Notes: generated by a model from the letters alone, not told the origin. DNA of 33,560 nucleotides from Methanoculleus sp. (GCA_011048835.1 DSDF01000041.1:1-33560); one strand, 5' to 3'; shown: positions 14,926 through 23,896, counted from the first letter of the stretch. Translations and numbers: made by a program.

Positions 14926-16713
14926 ATGGATGTACAAATTCTCCTGATGCTGCTTGTTCTGGCCGCAACCGTCATCCTCTTCGTCACCGAGGCGCTTCGC
15001 ATCGATGTGGCGGCCATCGTCGTCATGGTCGCCATCACCTGGCTCGGACTGGTGACGCCCGCACAGGCCTTCTCCGGTTTCGCCAGCAACGCGGTCATCT
15101 CCATGCTATCGGTGATGATCCTGGGATACGGCATCGATCGGGCGGGAGTGATGCTGAGGCTGAGCGCCTGGATCATCCGTACCGCCGGCACCACTGAAAA
15201 ACGATTGATAGGCGTCACTTCCCTCTTTGTGGGATCCATTTCAGGGTTCATGCAAAACATCGGAGCTGCGGCGCTGTTCCTTCCGGCACTCATGAGGATC
15301 TCGAAAAAAACCGGTATTCACTCATCGAGGCTCCTCATGCCCGTGGGGTATGCGGCACTCCTCGGTGGATCACTGACCATGGTGGGGACCTCGTCCCTTA
15401 TCGTGCTCAACGACCTTCTCGAGCAGGGAGGATACGAACCGCTGGGGCTGTTCGTGGTCACCCCTGCGGGAATCGCACTCCTCCTTACCGGCGTGGCCTA
15501 TTTTTATTTCCTGGGCCCTTATGTCCTGCCTGATAAGGGCAGCGCCATGCCTGCAGGCGTGCAGGAGGAGCTGATCGAGACCTGGCAGCTCCCGGAGAGT
15601 ATCAGTTATGTAGCGATCACGGATACAGGCAGGCTCGACGGGCTCACACGGGAGGATGTGCACCTGATCGAGAGGTACGGGATACACCTCGTCGCCCTCG
15701 TCGACGGAGAGGAAATCCTCTATGCGCCATGGCGCCACACCCGGTTTGCTGCAGGACAGGAACTGGCCATCATGGGCGATAAAGCAGAGATTCATAAATT
15801 TGCAGACGACTACGGTCTCGAGATGGTGCGGGGAGACCCGCGTATCGTGAAATCCCTGAGCGGGGATATCGCAGGCTTTGCCGAGGTCATCATCCCACCA
15901 AGGTCCGATATCGCCGGGAAAACCCCCCGCGAGATAGCCCTTCGCAAGAATTACGGTGTCGAACCGCTCCTCCTTCTTTCGCGCGCGGAGAGAAAAACGG
16001 CGGACTTCTCAGACATTCCACTCCAGCCCGGCGACACCATCGTGGTCTACGGGTTGTGGGACCGTATCCGAGCACTTGGAGACGAGGGGAATTTCGTCCT
16101 TATTACCCGGGTGGAGGGAGAGCCGTTCAGGGAATCGAAGGCACTGAGTGCAGTAATCTGCTTTCTGGGAGCCATAACACTCACGTTCACGGGTTTGCCC
16201 ATCTCGATCAGCTTCTTTTCGGGGGCGATCGCCATGGTGCTGCTCCGCGTGATCACCATCGACGAGGCGTACCGCTCGATCGACTGGCGGACCATTTTTT
16301 TAATCGGCTCACTGATACCGCTGGGCATCGCCATGGAGTCAAGCGGCACGGCGGCATTTCTTGCAACCATGGTGACCGATGTGGTCGCGGGCCAGCCGGT
16401 GCTGGTCATCCTGCTTGCGTTCGGGCTCCTCACCACCGTATTTTCACTCTTCATGACCAATGTGGCGGCCACCGTGCTGCTCGTCCCGCTCATGCTCGTA
16501 CTGGCACGGGAGACGGGCATCAGTGCGCTGGCACTAGTGCTGCTCGTAGGCGTGTGCGCCTCGAATTCCTTCGTGCTCCCCACTCATCAGGTCAATGCCC
16601 TCCTCATGGCGCCGGGGGGATACGCCAACCGCGATTATCTGCGTGCGGGGAGCATCATGACCGTGCTCTTCCTGCTGGTGGCCGTCGTGCTCATTTATAT
16701 ATTATACCTCTGA
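14926..16713 (+). CDS. SLC13/DASS-type anion permease with two central TrkA-C (RCK_C) domains
   Basis: The 595-aa membrane protein has two hydrophobic halves (about residues 1-200 and 405-595) separated by a cytoplasmic insert. The halves carry matching motifs, MQNIGAAALFLP (109-120) and MTNVAATVLLVP (510-521), as expected for the inverted-repeat ion-transporter fold. VGTSSLIVLN (153-162) is the usual substrate/sodium hairpin. The insert holds two TrkA-C-like domains (about 225-295 and 310-395, the second with SDIAGKTPREIALRKNYG). Family substrates include sulfate, dicarboxylates and other anions; the substrate is not readable here. Gated regulation by a small ligand is inferred from TrkA-C. 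It is 51 nt upstream of the YeeE/YedE gene and may be co-transcribed. Confidence 0.9.
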   Translation: MDVQILLMLLVLAATVILFVTEALRIDVAAIVVMVAITWLGLVTPAQAFSGFASNAVISMLSVMILGYGIDRAGVMLRLSAWIIRTAGTTEKRLIGVTSLFVGSISGFMQNIGAAALFLPALMRISKKTGIHSSRLLMPVGYAALLGGSLTMVGTSSLIVLNDLLEQGGYEPLGLFVVTPAGIALLLTGVAYFYFLGPYVLPDKGSAMPAGVQEELIETWQLPESISYVAITDTGRLDGLTREDVHLIERYGIHLVALVDGEEILYAPWRHTRFAAGQELAIMGDKAEIHKFADDYGLEMVRGDPRIVKSLSGDIAGFAEVIIPPRSDIAGKTPREIALRKNYGVEPLLLLSRAERKTADFSDIPLQPGDTIVVYGLWDRIRALGDEGNFVLITRVEGEPFRESKALSAVICFLGAITLTFTGLPISISFFSGAIAMVLLRVITIDEAYRSIDWRTIFLIGSLIPLGIAMESSGTAAFLATMVTDVVAGQPVLVILLAFGLLTTVFSLFMTNVAATVLLVPLMLVLARETGISALALVLLVGVCASNSFVLPTHQVNALLMAPGGYANRDYLRAGSIMTVLFLLVAVVLIYILYL

Positions 16714-16764
16714 TATCCTTCAACCGTGACATTACGGTTCACACATGCAGAGGAGATGTAACAG

Positions 16765-17841
16765 ATGGATATGACGCCCTATCTTGCGGGAATCGGTATC
16801 GGCGCACTCAGCTGGCTTGCGTTTTTGCTCTCTGACAGGCCGCTCGGATGTTCGACCGCGTACGCACAGACGTTCGGGATGATCGAACACCGCATCAGGG
16901 GTGCCGCCGCCCGAAAAAGGCCCTACTGGCAGAAGGTGACGCCCGCCATCGACTGGCAGTGGATGCTGGTGGCCGGGGTGGTGATCGGATCTTTTCTTGC
17001 CGCGACCCTCTCGGGAGAATTCGGCCTGCTCTGGGTCCCAACCACATTCAGCGCCACATTCGGCGAGAGTGTCCTCCTCAGGCTCATCGTCGCCCTGATC
17101 GGGGGGGTGCTGATGGGCATCGGTGCGCGCTGGGCAGGGGGATGTACGAGCGGCCACGGGATCAGCGGGGCGCTGCAGCTGGCGGTGGCAAGCTGGATCG
17201 CCGTCATCTGCTTCTTCATCGCCGGCATCGCCACGGCGATGGTCATGTACGGGGTGTTTGCGCCGTTAAGAGGAGGACCGGGGATGTTTGATCAGCTGCA
17301 CGCAAATACGGGGGCCCAGCTGGTACTGGGCCTTCTCATGGGAATCGCCTTCGGGTTTTTCCTGCAGACCGGCGGCGTCACCGACTACAACATCATCATC
17401 GCCCAGCTCCTTCTCACCGACTTCACCGTCGTGAAAGTGATGCTCTCGGCAGTGCTGGTGGGCATGATCGGCGTTTACTTCATGAAGGGGAGGGGACTCG
17501 TGCGCCTGCACGCCAAGACCGGATCGGTGGGATCGACCGTCGTAGGCGGCCTGATCTTCGGCGCCGGATTCGCCGTCCTCGGGTACTGCCCCGGGACGGT
17601 CGCCGGTGCCGTGGGGCAGGGAGCACTCGATGCGCTGTTCGGCGGGGCGGTGGGCATTCTCATCGGAACCGGGATCTATGCCGTCATCTATCCTGCGCTG
17701 CACCGGCGCGTCCTCGGGGTGGGAACCTTCCCGTCGGAGACCATCCCCGCCATGCTCCGCGTGAATCCCTGGGTGGTCATAGTCCCCCTCACTGTACTGA
17801 TACTCGCCCTGTTCTGGGTGCTGGAATCGCTGGGGCTGTAG
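16765..17841 (+). CDS. YeeE/YedE family sulfur-compound (thiosulfate-type) transporter
   Basis: The 358-aa polytopic membrane protein has the family's three conserved cysteine motifs: Cys29 in RPLGCST, Cys127 in WAGGCTSGHGISG and Cys275 in LGYCPGT. In the characterised homologue TsuA, equivalent cysteines relay thiosulfate through the membrane. The internal repeat (GGCTSGHG and GYCPGTVAGA halves) is visible. AGGAG lies about 10 nt before the ATG. No TusA-like sulfurtransferase is adjacent, so import of thiosulfate or another sulfur species for assimilation is inferred. It is downstream of the SLC13-type permease and upstream of a small winged-helix gene. Confidence 0.9.
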   Translation: MDMTPYLAGIGIGALSWLAFLLSDRPLGCSTAYAQTFGMIEHRIRGAAARKRPYWQKVTPAIDWQWMLVAGVVIGSFLAATLSGEFGLLWVPTTFSATFGESVLLRLIVALIGGVLMGIGARWAGGCTSGHGISGALQLAVASWIAVICFFIAGIATAMVMYGVFAPLRGGPGMFDQLHANTGAQLVLGLLMGIAFGFFLQTGGVTDYNIIIAQLLLTDFTVVKVMLSAVLVGMIGVYFMKGRGLVRLHAKTGSVGSTVVGGLIFGAGFAVLGYCPGTVAGAVGQGALDALFGGAVGILIGTGIYAVIYPALHRRVLGVGTFPSETIPAMLRVNPWVVIVPLTVLILALFWVLESLGL

Positions 17842-17905
17842 CAGACAGCCCGCCCGTCCAACCCCCCATCGGCCGGGGATCCTCCATGCGACGTGGACCC
17901 CCCGC

Positions 17906-17921
17906 CGCAAACTATATTGCG
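17906..17921. promoter_or_regulatory. Inverted repeat enclosing a TATA box before the winged-helix gene
   Basis: CGCAA (17906-17910) and TTGCG (17917-17921) flank ACTATA. The TATA-like element at 17912-17918 is about 45 nt before ATG 17959, giving a short leader that includes GGAGGT. The dyad is suitable for autoregulation by the encoded winged-helix protein; this is inference. Confidence 0.45.
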
Positions 17922-17958
17922 TCCTGCGCCCGACTGCGGTGCGGAGGTACTCCAACGC

Positions 17959-18228
17959 ATGGAACAGGTAGAAGAAAATGCCAATAAAGTGATGCTTGCC
18001 CTTCTCGGGACAGAAATGAGGCCGTACAGCGGTGAAGAACTGACGATGGAACTTGAAATGTCACCGCAGGAGCTCAACAGCGCCGTGGATCTGCTGCGCG
18101 ATCAGGCAATGCTCACCCTCGCAGATGAAGCGCCCCGGGAACCCTATGCATTCGGAACCGTCCTTATCACCGAGAAGGGGAGGAAAACGTTCCTCACGCT
18201 GAAGAGCGACACGAGCTGTCAGGTCTGA
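17959..18228 (+). CDS. Small winged-helix-like protein, putative transcriptional regulator
   Basis: The 89-aa protein has the look of a single winged helix-turn-helix: helix ANKVMLALLG, helix SGEELTMELEM, recognition-type helix SPQELNSAVDLLRDQAML, and a wing strand AFGTVLITEKGRKTFLTL. No ligand-binding domain is present, and Cys87 near the end is its only cysteine. The start follows GGAGGT by about 10 nt, and a TATA box lies upstream inside a dyad. It may regulate the adjacent sulfur transporter genes or itself; the target is unknown. Confidence 0.72.
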   Translation: MEQVEENANKVMLALLGTEMRPYSGEELTMELEMSPQELNSAVDLLRDQAMLTLADEAPREPYAFGTVLITEKGRKTFLTLKSDTSCQV

Positions 18229-18247
18229 TCGGGGAAAAAGGGGGTTT

Positions 18248-19165
18248 TTAGGATCCCTCGTAGATCCGGATCGCTTCCTCCGCGCTTGCATCGTCCATGG
18301 TGATTGCGGAGATGGCATTGCACATGCGGACCGCTTCTTCGAGGGATTTCTGGTGGATGTTGCGGCCCGTGGCGTTGCCGGACGTTCCGCCGATGTGAAT
18401 CTGCTCGTGGAGCTGCCTCAGGAACGCCGGGACATCCATACTGGAACCGCCTGCACAGACCACCTTCGTCTTCCCGGCAGTGGTCGTCGCCTCTTTCAGC
18501 ATGTCGGCGGACGAAACCCCGTCCTTTTTAGGAGCGTTCACCTTGACGAAATCGCTGCCCAGGGTTGCTGCCACTGCGGCTGCTCCGGCGATGAGGTGAG
18601 GGTCTTTTTCGTCCTTCACCGCGCTTCCCCGCGGGTAGATCCAGAGGACGGTCAGGAGCCCGTGCTGGTGGGCTTCGATGACCACCTGTGCGGCCTGGTG
18701 GAGCATCTCGGCTTCGAATTCGCTTCCCAGGTAGATGGTGTAGCCGACTGCGGCGATCTTCAGCCCGCTCTGCTCCCTGAACCGGACGATCTGGTCGATG
18801 GTGAACCACTGGTTGCTCATCGGGTCCTGCTGTGCGGTCTTGACGAGATGGGTCTTCGAATTCAGTTTCACCAGGTAGGGGATGTCGGGGTATTGCCTGC
18901 CGTACCGTGCGATAAGGCCGAGCTGGGTTGCATACACCCCGATACGGCCCTGCTGCGCGATGCGGAACAGGTGCTCGGGGTCGGCATCGTCCTCGTGGAT
19001 CCCTTCGCCGTAGAAATCATCATTCAGGTGCTCGACCCGCTGGTCTCCTGCAAGCAGCATCAGCCTGCCGGTGCCGTGCGTAATCAACTCAAAATTCTTG
19101 CGATAGATATCGTGTGCTTTTTTTGGCACATCAAGAGGAATTTCAACATCAGAAGCGCTCGACAT
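18248..19165 (-). CDS. Archaeal class I (DhnA-type) aldolase, probable fructose-bisphosphate aldolase
   Basis: It cleaves or forms fructose 1,6-bisphosphate, or a related aldol, through a Schiff-base lysine. The roughly 305-aa TIM barrel shows AGDQRVEHLNDDFYG (39-53), PYLVKLNSKT, VGYTIYLGSEFEAEM, VLWIYPRGSAVKDEKDPH and SDFVKVNAPKK, where Lys208 is the likely Schiff base. The terminal GGTSGNATGRNIHQ resembles the phosphate-binding loop. ATG 19165 fits a leaderless start about 28 nt after an AATTTTTATG element; ATG 19192 (nine residues longer) is the alternative. The related branch 2-amino-3,7-dideoxyheptulosonate synthase is shorter and less likely. It is convergent with the winged-helix gene. 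Confidence 0.87.
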   Translation of the reverse strand: MSSASDVEIPLDVPKKAHDIYRKNFELITHGTGRLMLLAGDQRVEHLNDDFYGEGIHEDDADPEHLFRIAQQGRIGVYATQLGLIARYGRQYPDIPYLVKLNSKTHLVKTAQQDPMSNQWFTIDQIVRFREQSGLKIAAVGYTIYLGSEFEAEMLHQAAQVVIEAHQHGLLTVLWIYPRGSAVKDEKDPHLIAGAAAVAATLGSDFVKVNAPKKDGVSSADMLKEATTTAGKTKVVCAGGSSMDVPAFLRQLHEQIHIGGTSGNATGRNIHQKSLEEAVRMCNAISAITMDDASAEEAIRIYEGS

Positions 19166-19222
19166 ACACACCCATATTTTCCCTTCACTCATAAAAATTG
19201 CGGGGAGCAGGTGGATGCGGGA

Positions 19223-22084
19223 TCACAGCAACGAGGAAATATCCTCGCCCGTCTCCTCGCGGTAGCGGCGCACTGCGTCGGGAGAGCCGCGCAGGAGCCT
19301 GCGGGTGGTATTGTACACGCTGGGCGTCGATTCGGGGTCGGTGTGCTCCAGCAGGTTCACCAGGACCCTGGCGACCGCTGCCCGGAACATCTCGTCCATG
19401 CAGTCGATATTGCCGAAGACGGAGAGAGCGCTGACCGTACTGTATTCGTTGATCCGGGCGAGACGGCAGAGTGCCTCGCCGAGAAACGCCCTGCCTTCGG
19501 CCGTTTGCAGGGACTTCTTTTTGTTCTGGGCAAACCGGACATAGAGGGCCCGCTGGTCGTTCGCCTGCTCGATCTGAAAATACGGCGATGGTTCGATGCG
19601 TCGTACCAGATCGACGACATCGGGGCTGTTTGCACCCGCGACCGAGGAGAGAAATGCCTCCCACGACACAGGGTGGGTGCTGCTCTCCTCCATGAACCGG
19701 TCGAGAACGGAGAGCCGATCGGGAGCGCTGCTGTTGATGATGCAGGCGAAGGCGAAAAACCGGTCCGTGGGGTTGGGGCCCTCCTCGAACTGACGGCGTG
19801 CGAGGGCGACCATCTCTTCTGTGTCGAGCGCACAGAGCACGGAAAGGCAGGCGTTCTTCAGCTGCCGTTTCTTGATATCGCCACGACGCGCTGCAAAATC
19901 GTCACGGTCGCTGATTGCAGTGCTGGTGCGGGCATAGAGGTCCATGATCGCCGGGGCGTGCCGCCGGGCGATGGCACGCAGGATCCGCTGTCTGGCCTCG
20001 TAGATATCCCCGTAGCGGTGGGCATACCTCCCGTCGGCAACCGACTCGAATATGGTGAGAAACTGGCCCCCCGCACGGTCCATGAGCGCTGCATCGCGCA
20101 TCAGATCGAAATACAGACGCGTGATGGCCTCCGGCACTTCTGCGGAATCACCGTCCATCAGGCGCATTTTCTGGCGATCGAACAGGCGGTTGAATGCCAT
20201 GAACCGGTTGATCACGTCGGGATCGAGTCTTGCCTGAAGGAGGAGCTCGGCATCGGCCGCATCATACGCAACCTGCCCGTAGAAGGATCCGCCGCGGTTG
20301 AGCGAGAGAAACGCCGGTGTGCCGGAATATGAGAACGCGATCCGTTCCACCTGATGCTGCACCCATACCACCCGTTCCTCGATATCGTTCCCCTCTTCGT
20401 CCACGAGCGCCGCGACAAACGGGAATTCCCAGAACTGCCCTTCACGGGGCGAATGCTGCCTGAGCGCCAGCGAGAATCCGCCCTCCTCACCGGTTTCCTC
20501 TCTGCTCACGTGCACCGTCGGAAATCCGGTCTGCTTGAGCCACTGCGCCGCCATCGCCCCAAACGACAATCCGGCGGCCTCTTCCATCGACTCGATCCAC
20601 TGTCCGCGGGAAGCGTTCTGGTGCCGGAAGACGGTGTGGTAGCGGTCGAGGCCCCTGACAAATGGTTCCTTTCCCATCAGTGTCTCGATCATGCGGACGA
20701 ATTCCGGGGCTTTGACGTAGGTGACGTTTGTGATGAGCTCGTTGGGATCATTGAACCCATCCGGCTCGATGGGCATGGACCCTGCACCGCGGTCGAAAAA
20801 GAAGGTCCCGCCGTCGGGGGAGAGGAGTCGGAGTACCGTCTGCAGCCTGCTGTAGTCTTCGCCGAAGATGAATGCGTGGTACCAATCTTCAACATGCACC
20901 GTCACCGCCTCGTTCAGCCAGAGCTCAAACGGGGTCGTTCCGGTCACCTCGGACCCGTTGAGGTTGTGGTAGAACTCGTGGACCTTCACCCGCACCATGT
21001 ACTCGTAACCGGGATCGGTTGCCTGTGCAAAGGGGATAATGCGGTTTGCGGTGATGGTGGTGTTGCCCACGTTCTCCATCCCCCCGAAATCGGAGTTCTG
21101 CATGGCGATTTCACGGTACACCGTCCCCGTGTACCGGTACCCGGGGCGGATCCGGCGTGAGAGATCCGCAAGACGGGCGCGGAGATCGTTGATACGGGAT
21201 CCGCCGTTTCCTGCCAGCAGCAGCAGGTCACGCTCTTTCGAAAGACGGTATATCTCGTCCCGCAGCTCCCGCGCTTCGTAGCGCCCCGGGCCGGTATGGC
21301 AGTAGACCCACAGGATGGCGTCGGCAAGCATCTCCAGCGCCTGCCGGGCTTTTTCCTTGTTCGCACCGGGAGGGAGAAGCAGTTCGAGATCGAACGTGCT
21401 CCCGTCGGGGTACTCGAAGGGGCGGCCGAACGCATCGTAGGTCCCCACCCCGACAAAAAAGAGATAGGGGGCCATGGGCGTGGTCTCGTTGGAGTAGGTG
21501 ACAGCATCTCGCCCTCCCCCTACCGGGTGGCGGGGCACCGCCACGTCGCCGTTGGTGATCATGTGGGTGTAGCGCTCATCAGCGGAAATCGTGCTCCGGT
21601 ACGTGCACTTTGCCGCCATGTCGTCGATGCAGGGGACGATGCGCTGGAACCCCCATTGCTGGCACTGCGATATCTGCTGGGGCGGTGCGCCGGGCGGGGT
21701 TCTGTCGTAGTAGATCCCCTCGAGGAGATGATCGGAGGGGCGGCAGACGGTATCGGTGCGGACAGTCGCCTTCGTGTGGGGCGGAAGCGGGGCCGCGAAT
21801 ATGATGTGCAGGAGGCTGTTCGCACGATCGTACTCCCACGCGGTTTCGCATTCCTCACAGCCCGCGTCAAGAATATCGAGGTTTTTCGCGTTCAGCGCAA
21901 GCCGGGCGAGAGGCTCGCTTCGCGTCGTGAAATGCAGGCGGGAGCCGACGCGGGTATGGTCGTCGTAGATGTCGATCTCGAGATCCATGTGGTCGACAAT
22001 CACCGGTGGTTCGCCAAAATCCCGTGGCCGGTATTTCCAGATGTCGCGCAATGGTCGATCTTCACGGATTTCCGGATCACTCAT
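19223..22084 (-). CDS. M1 family zinc metallopeptidase (aminopeptidase N-like)
   Basis: The roughly 953-aa gluzincin removes N-terminal residues from peptides. The N-terminal beta domain spans about 25-225. The exopeptidase motif is GGMEN (334-338) in place of GAMEN, and the zinc site is H369-E-F-Y-H373 with E392 eighteen residues on (WLNEAVTV). The C-terminal half is helical. A charged stretch of about 55 residues (265-320, R/E/L-rich) lies between the beta domain and GGMEN, where classical M1 enzymes are shorter. No signal peptide is seen, so it is cytoplasmic. ATG 22084 is favoured by a TGATATG element about 28 nt upstream, giving a leaderless start. It lies 75 nt after the CDF transporter gene. 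Confidence 0.92.
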   Translation of the reverse strand: MSDPEIREDRPLRDIWKYRPRDFGEPPVIVDHMDLEIDIYDDHTRVGSRLHFTTRSEPLARLALNAKNLDILDAGCEECETAWEYDRANSLLHIIFAAPLPPHTKATVRTDTVCRPSDHLLEGIYYDRTPPGAPPQQISQCQQWGFQRIVPCIDDMAAKCTYRSTISADERYTHMITNGDVAVPRHPVGGGRDAVTYSNETTPMAPYLFFVGVGTYDAFGRPFEYPDGSTFDLELLLPPGANKEKARQALEMLADAILWVYCHTGPGRYEARELRDEIYRLSKERDLLLLAGNGGSRINDLRARLADLSRRIRPGYRYTGTVYREIAMQNSDFGGMENVGNTTITANRIIPFAQATDPGYEYMVRVKVHEFYHNLNGSEVTGTTPFELWLNEAVTVHVEDWYHAFIFGEDYSRLQTVLRLLSPDGGTFFFDRGAGSMPIEPDGFNDPNELITNVTYVKAPEFVRMIETLMGKEPFVRGLDRYHTVFRHQNASRGQWIESMEEAAGLSFGAMAAQWLKQTGFPTVHVSREETGEEGGFSLALRQHSPREGQFWEFPFVAALVDEEGNDIEERVVWVQHQVERIAFSYSGTPAFLSLNRGGSFYGQVAYDAADAELLLQARLDPDVINRFMAFNRLFDRQKMRLMDGDSAEVPEAITRLYFDLMRDAALMDRAGGQFLTIFESVADGRYAHRYGDIYEARQRILRAIARRHAPAIMDLYARTSTAISDRDDFAARRGDIKKRQLKNACLSVLCALDTEEMVALARRQFEEGPNPTDRFFAFACIINSSAPDRLSVLDRFMEESSTHPVSWEAFLSSVAGANSPDVVDLVRRIEPSPYFQIEQANDQRALYVRFAQNKKKSLQTAEGRAFLGEALCRLARINEYSTVSALSVFGNIDCMDEMFRAAVARVLVNLLEHTDPESTPSVYNTTRRLLRGSPDAVRRYREETGEDISSLL

Positions 22085-22108
22085 CGGTTTACTATTGGCC
22101 GCTGGCAG

Positions 22109-22115
22109 CATATCA
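22109..22115 (-). promoter_or_regulatory. Possible TATA box for the M1 peptidase
   Basis: TGATATG on the minus strand, about 28 nt before ATG 22084, with no ribosome-binding site between. This is consistent with leaderless transcription. Confidence 0.35.
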
Positions 22116-22159
22116 CTGTGCCATGCGGACAGGGCCCCCCGCTGCGGCAATGCGAAGGT

Positions 22160-23383
22160 TCACGCTTCGTCGAGGCGCAGGATCAGCCCGTCGAGGAGGT
22201 CGGGGAGTGTTGAGGCGTCTGTCATCTCCGTGAGGACGCCCGAGGTTGCAAACGCGTAGCCCGGGCCTTTTCCCTCAAGATCCTCCCGGGTGACGACGGT
22301 GTCGACCTTGCGGGCGAGCAGCTCTTCGGCAACCCTGATGCCCTTGCCCTTCTCGTTGCCTGCATGGCGGTTTTCGACAATCTCCTGCCGCTCGATCCTT
22401 TTTCCAATCAGGTCGATATCGACAAGAGCAAAATACGGAGCATCCCCGAAATGATCGCTTATCGTGCCTTTGTGGTCGGCGAGGGGGACGGCATACCGGA
22501 TGCCCGTTTTCTGGCGAGGTTCGTAATGGATGATGACGCTGTCGACATTGGGCACCTGTGCCCTGATGGCGGACTCGATCCGCTGGCTGACCAGATGGGC
22601 GCGCTCGAGGTCACCCAGGCGCAGCACCACGTCCGCCTCCACGAAGATATACCTGCCGGAATTCCTCCCGGTCACGCGCCGCACTTCTGTCACTCCCGGC
22701 TCGGCGAGGATTGTCGCATGGATTGCCTCCAGAGTCTCGTGATCGACCGATGCATCGAGAAGGACCCGCATGCCCGACTTGAGAATGTCCCATCCCGACC
22801 GGAGGATGAAGATCGAGATGATGACCGCACCGATGCGGTCGAGGGTGAGGGACAGGTACTGGCCGACAAGGGCGAAAAAGACGACCAGCGAGGACAATAC
22901 ATCGGCCTTGTGCTGGATACCGTCGGCTATGATGCTCGGTGAATTGAACCTGCGCCCCACCCGTTCCTGGTACGCGCCGAAGAGGTAGGGCACCGGAATG
23001 AGAGCGGCAACCGCGACCAGCACCCACCCGCTGTATGACACCACCGACGGATCGCCCATCACCGCCTCCGTCAGGATCTCGTACACGGTCAGGAAAAGGA
23101 GAAACGCAATGGCGACCGATACCACATTTTCAACCTTGTAGAGCCCGTACGGGAACTCCGCGCTTTTCCTCATTGACAGGTGCAGTCCGATAATCAGTGC
23201 CGCGGAAGCGAAGACGTCGACGAGCGAGTGAATGGCGTCGGCACGAAGCGTGAGGCTTCCCGACACCTGCGAGAGCGCCAGCTTGATGGCCACGAGGGCA
23301 ATATTGAGCCCGAGGGAGAGGAACGCCACCCTGAGCACCGCTGATTCGGGCGATCGCTCCGGTTTGAGGATGTGGTCCGGCAT
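22160..23383 (-). CDS. Cation diffusion facilitator fused to a NifX/NifB-like (dinitrogenase cofactor) domain
   Basis: The 407-aa metal exporter has three recognisable parts: a six-helix CDF domain (about 15-205), a cytoplasmic zinc-transporter-dimerisation-type domain (about 210-290), and a C-terminal dinitrogenase iron-molybdenum-cofactor domain (about 298-405; RYAVPLADHKGTISDHFGDA). In helix 2 the metal motif His52-x3-Asp56 is intact (ADAIHSLVD). In helix 5 the expected His-x3-Asp reads Gln157-H-K-A-Asp161 (DGIQHKADVLSS). Metal specificity is therefore uncertain. The C-terminal domain may sense metal clusters; that is inference. It is divergent from a DUF1622 gene. Confidence 0.9.
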   Translation of the reverse strand: MPDHILKPERSPESAVLRVAFLSLGLNIALVAIKLALSQVSGSLTLRADAIHSLVDVFASAALIIGLHLSMRKSAEFPYGLYKVENVVSVAIAFLLFLTVYEILTEAVMGDPSVVSYSGWVLVAVAALIPVPYLFGAYQERVGRRFNSPSIIADGIQHKADVLSSLVVFFALVGQYLSLTLDRIGAVIISIFILRSGWDILKSGMRVLLDASVDHETLEAIHATILAEPGVTEVRRVTGRNSGRYIFVEADVVLRLGDLERAHLVSQRIESAIRAQVPNVDSVIIHYEPRQKTGIRYAVPLADHKGTISDHFGDAPYFALVDIDLIGKRIERQEIVENRHAGNEKGKGIRVAEELLARKVDTVVTREDLEGKGPGYAFATSGVLTEMTDASTLPDLLDGLILRLDEA

Positions 23384-23431
23384 CTGCCACCTGTTTGACC
23401 GTAATCAATGGCGATAGGAGCCGGATAGTCA

Positions 23432-23439
23432 AATATATT
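23432..23439 (-). promoter_or_regulatory. TATA box of the CDF transporter gene
   Basis: AATATATT on the minus strand about 50 nt before ATG 23383. The implied leader is about 25 nt and contains an AGGTGG ribosome-binding site. Confidence 0.5.
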
Positions 23440-23533
23440 GCGCACTCTGGATTCGGGAGGCAATGGGGACGGCCCGCGTCGACATATCCCTGCATTCGCA
23501 ATCTATTTCAACCCTCAACCGGCATTGCTCTCC

Positions 23534-23875
23534 ATGGCGGATCTGATCCTCGGCACCTGGATCGTCGAATACGCCGCAGTGGTATTCAGCTGGGCGGGAG
23601 CGCTCATCACCATCTACGGGGGGGTGTTTGCCCTCGTCAGGATCGTCCAGCGCGAAGTCTTACACCACCCCATTAAATACAATGATATAAGGCTGAATTT
23701 TACCAATAAAATCGTATTCGGCCTTGAATTTTTTATCGCCTCCGATATTCTCACCACGCTCATCGCCCCCTCGCAGGAAGAGCTCATCCTCCTCGGCGCC
23801 GTGGTCGTCATCAGGTCGGTCCTCGGCTATTTCCTCGAAAAAGAGGCGGAAGAGTTTAAAGTCGAGCGGGACTGA
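23534..23875 (+). CDS. DUF1622 family small membrane protein
   Basis: The 113-aa protein has three hydrophobic segments (about residues 8-34, 60-80 and 86-104). The sequence resembles DUF1622: VRIVQREVLHHP, NDIRLNFTNKIVFGLEFFIASDILTTL, and the terminal VVVIRSVLGYFLEKE. Function is unknown in the family. ATG 23534 was chosen because the family begins there. A TCTATTTC element about 30 nt upstream and the absence of a ribosome-binding site suggest a leaderless start. It is divergent from the CDF transporter and convergent with the F390-synthetase-like gene. Confidence 0.85.
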   Translation: MADLILGTWIVEYAAVVFSWAGALITIYGGVFALVRIVQREVLHHPIKYNDIRLNFTNKIVFGLEFFIASDILTTLIAPSQEELILLGAVVVIRSVLGYFLEKEAEEFKVERD

Positions 23876-23896
23876 AGGGGGCCACTTTTCCTATCG

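Noticed and set aside
18353-20332. 659-aa open frame on the + strand
   Set aside because: Antisense to the aldolase and M1 peptidase. No family motifs, and the composition is that of a complement frame.
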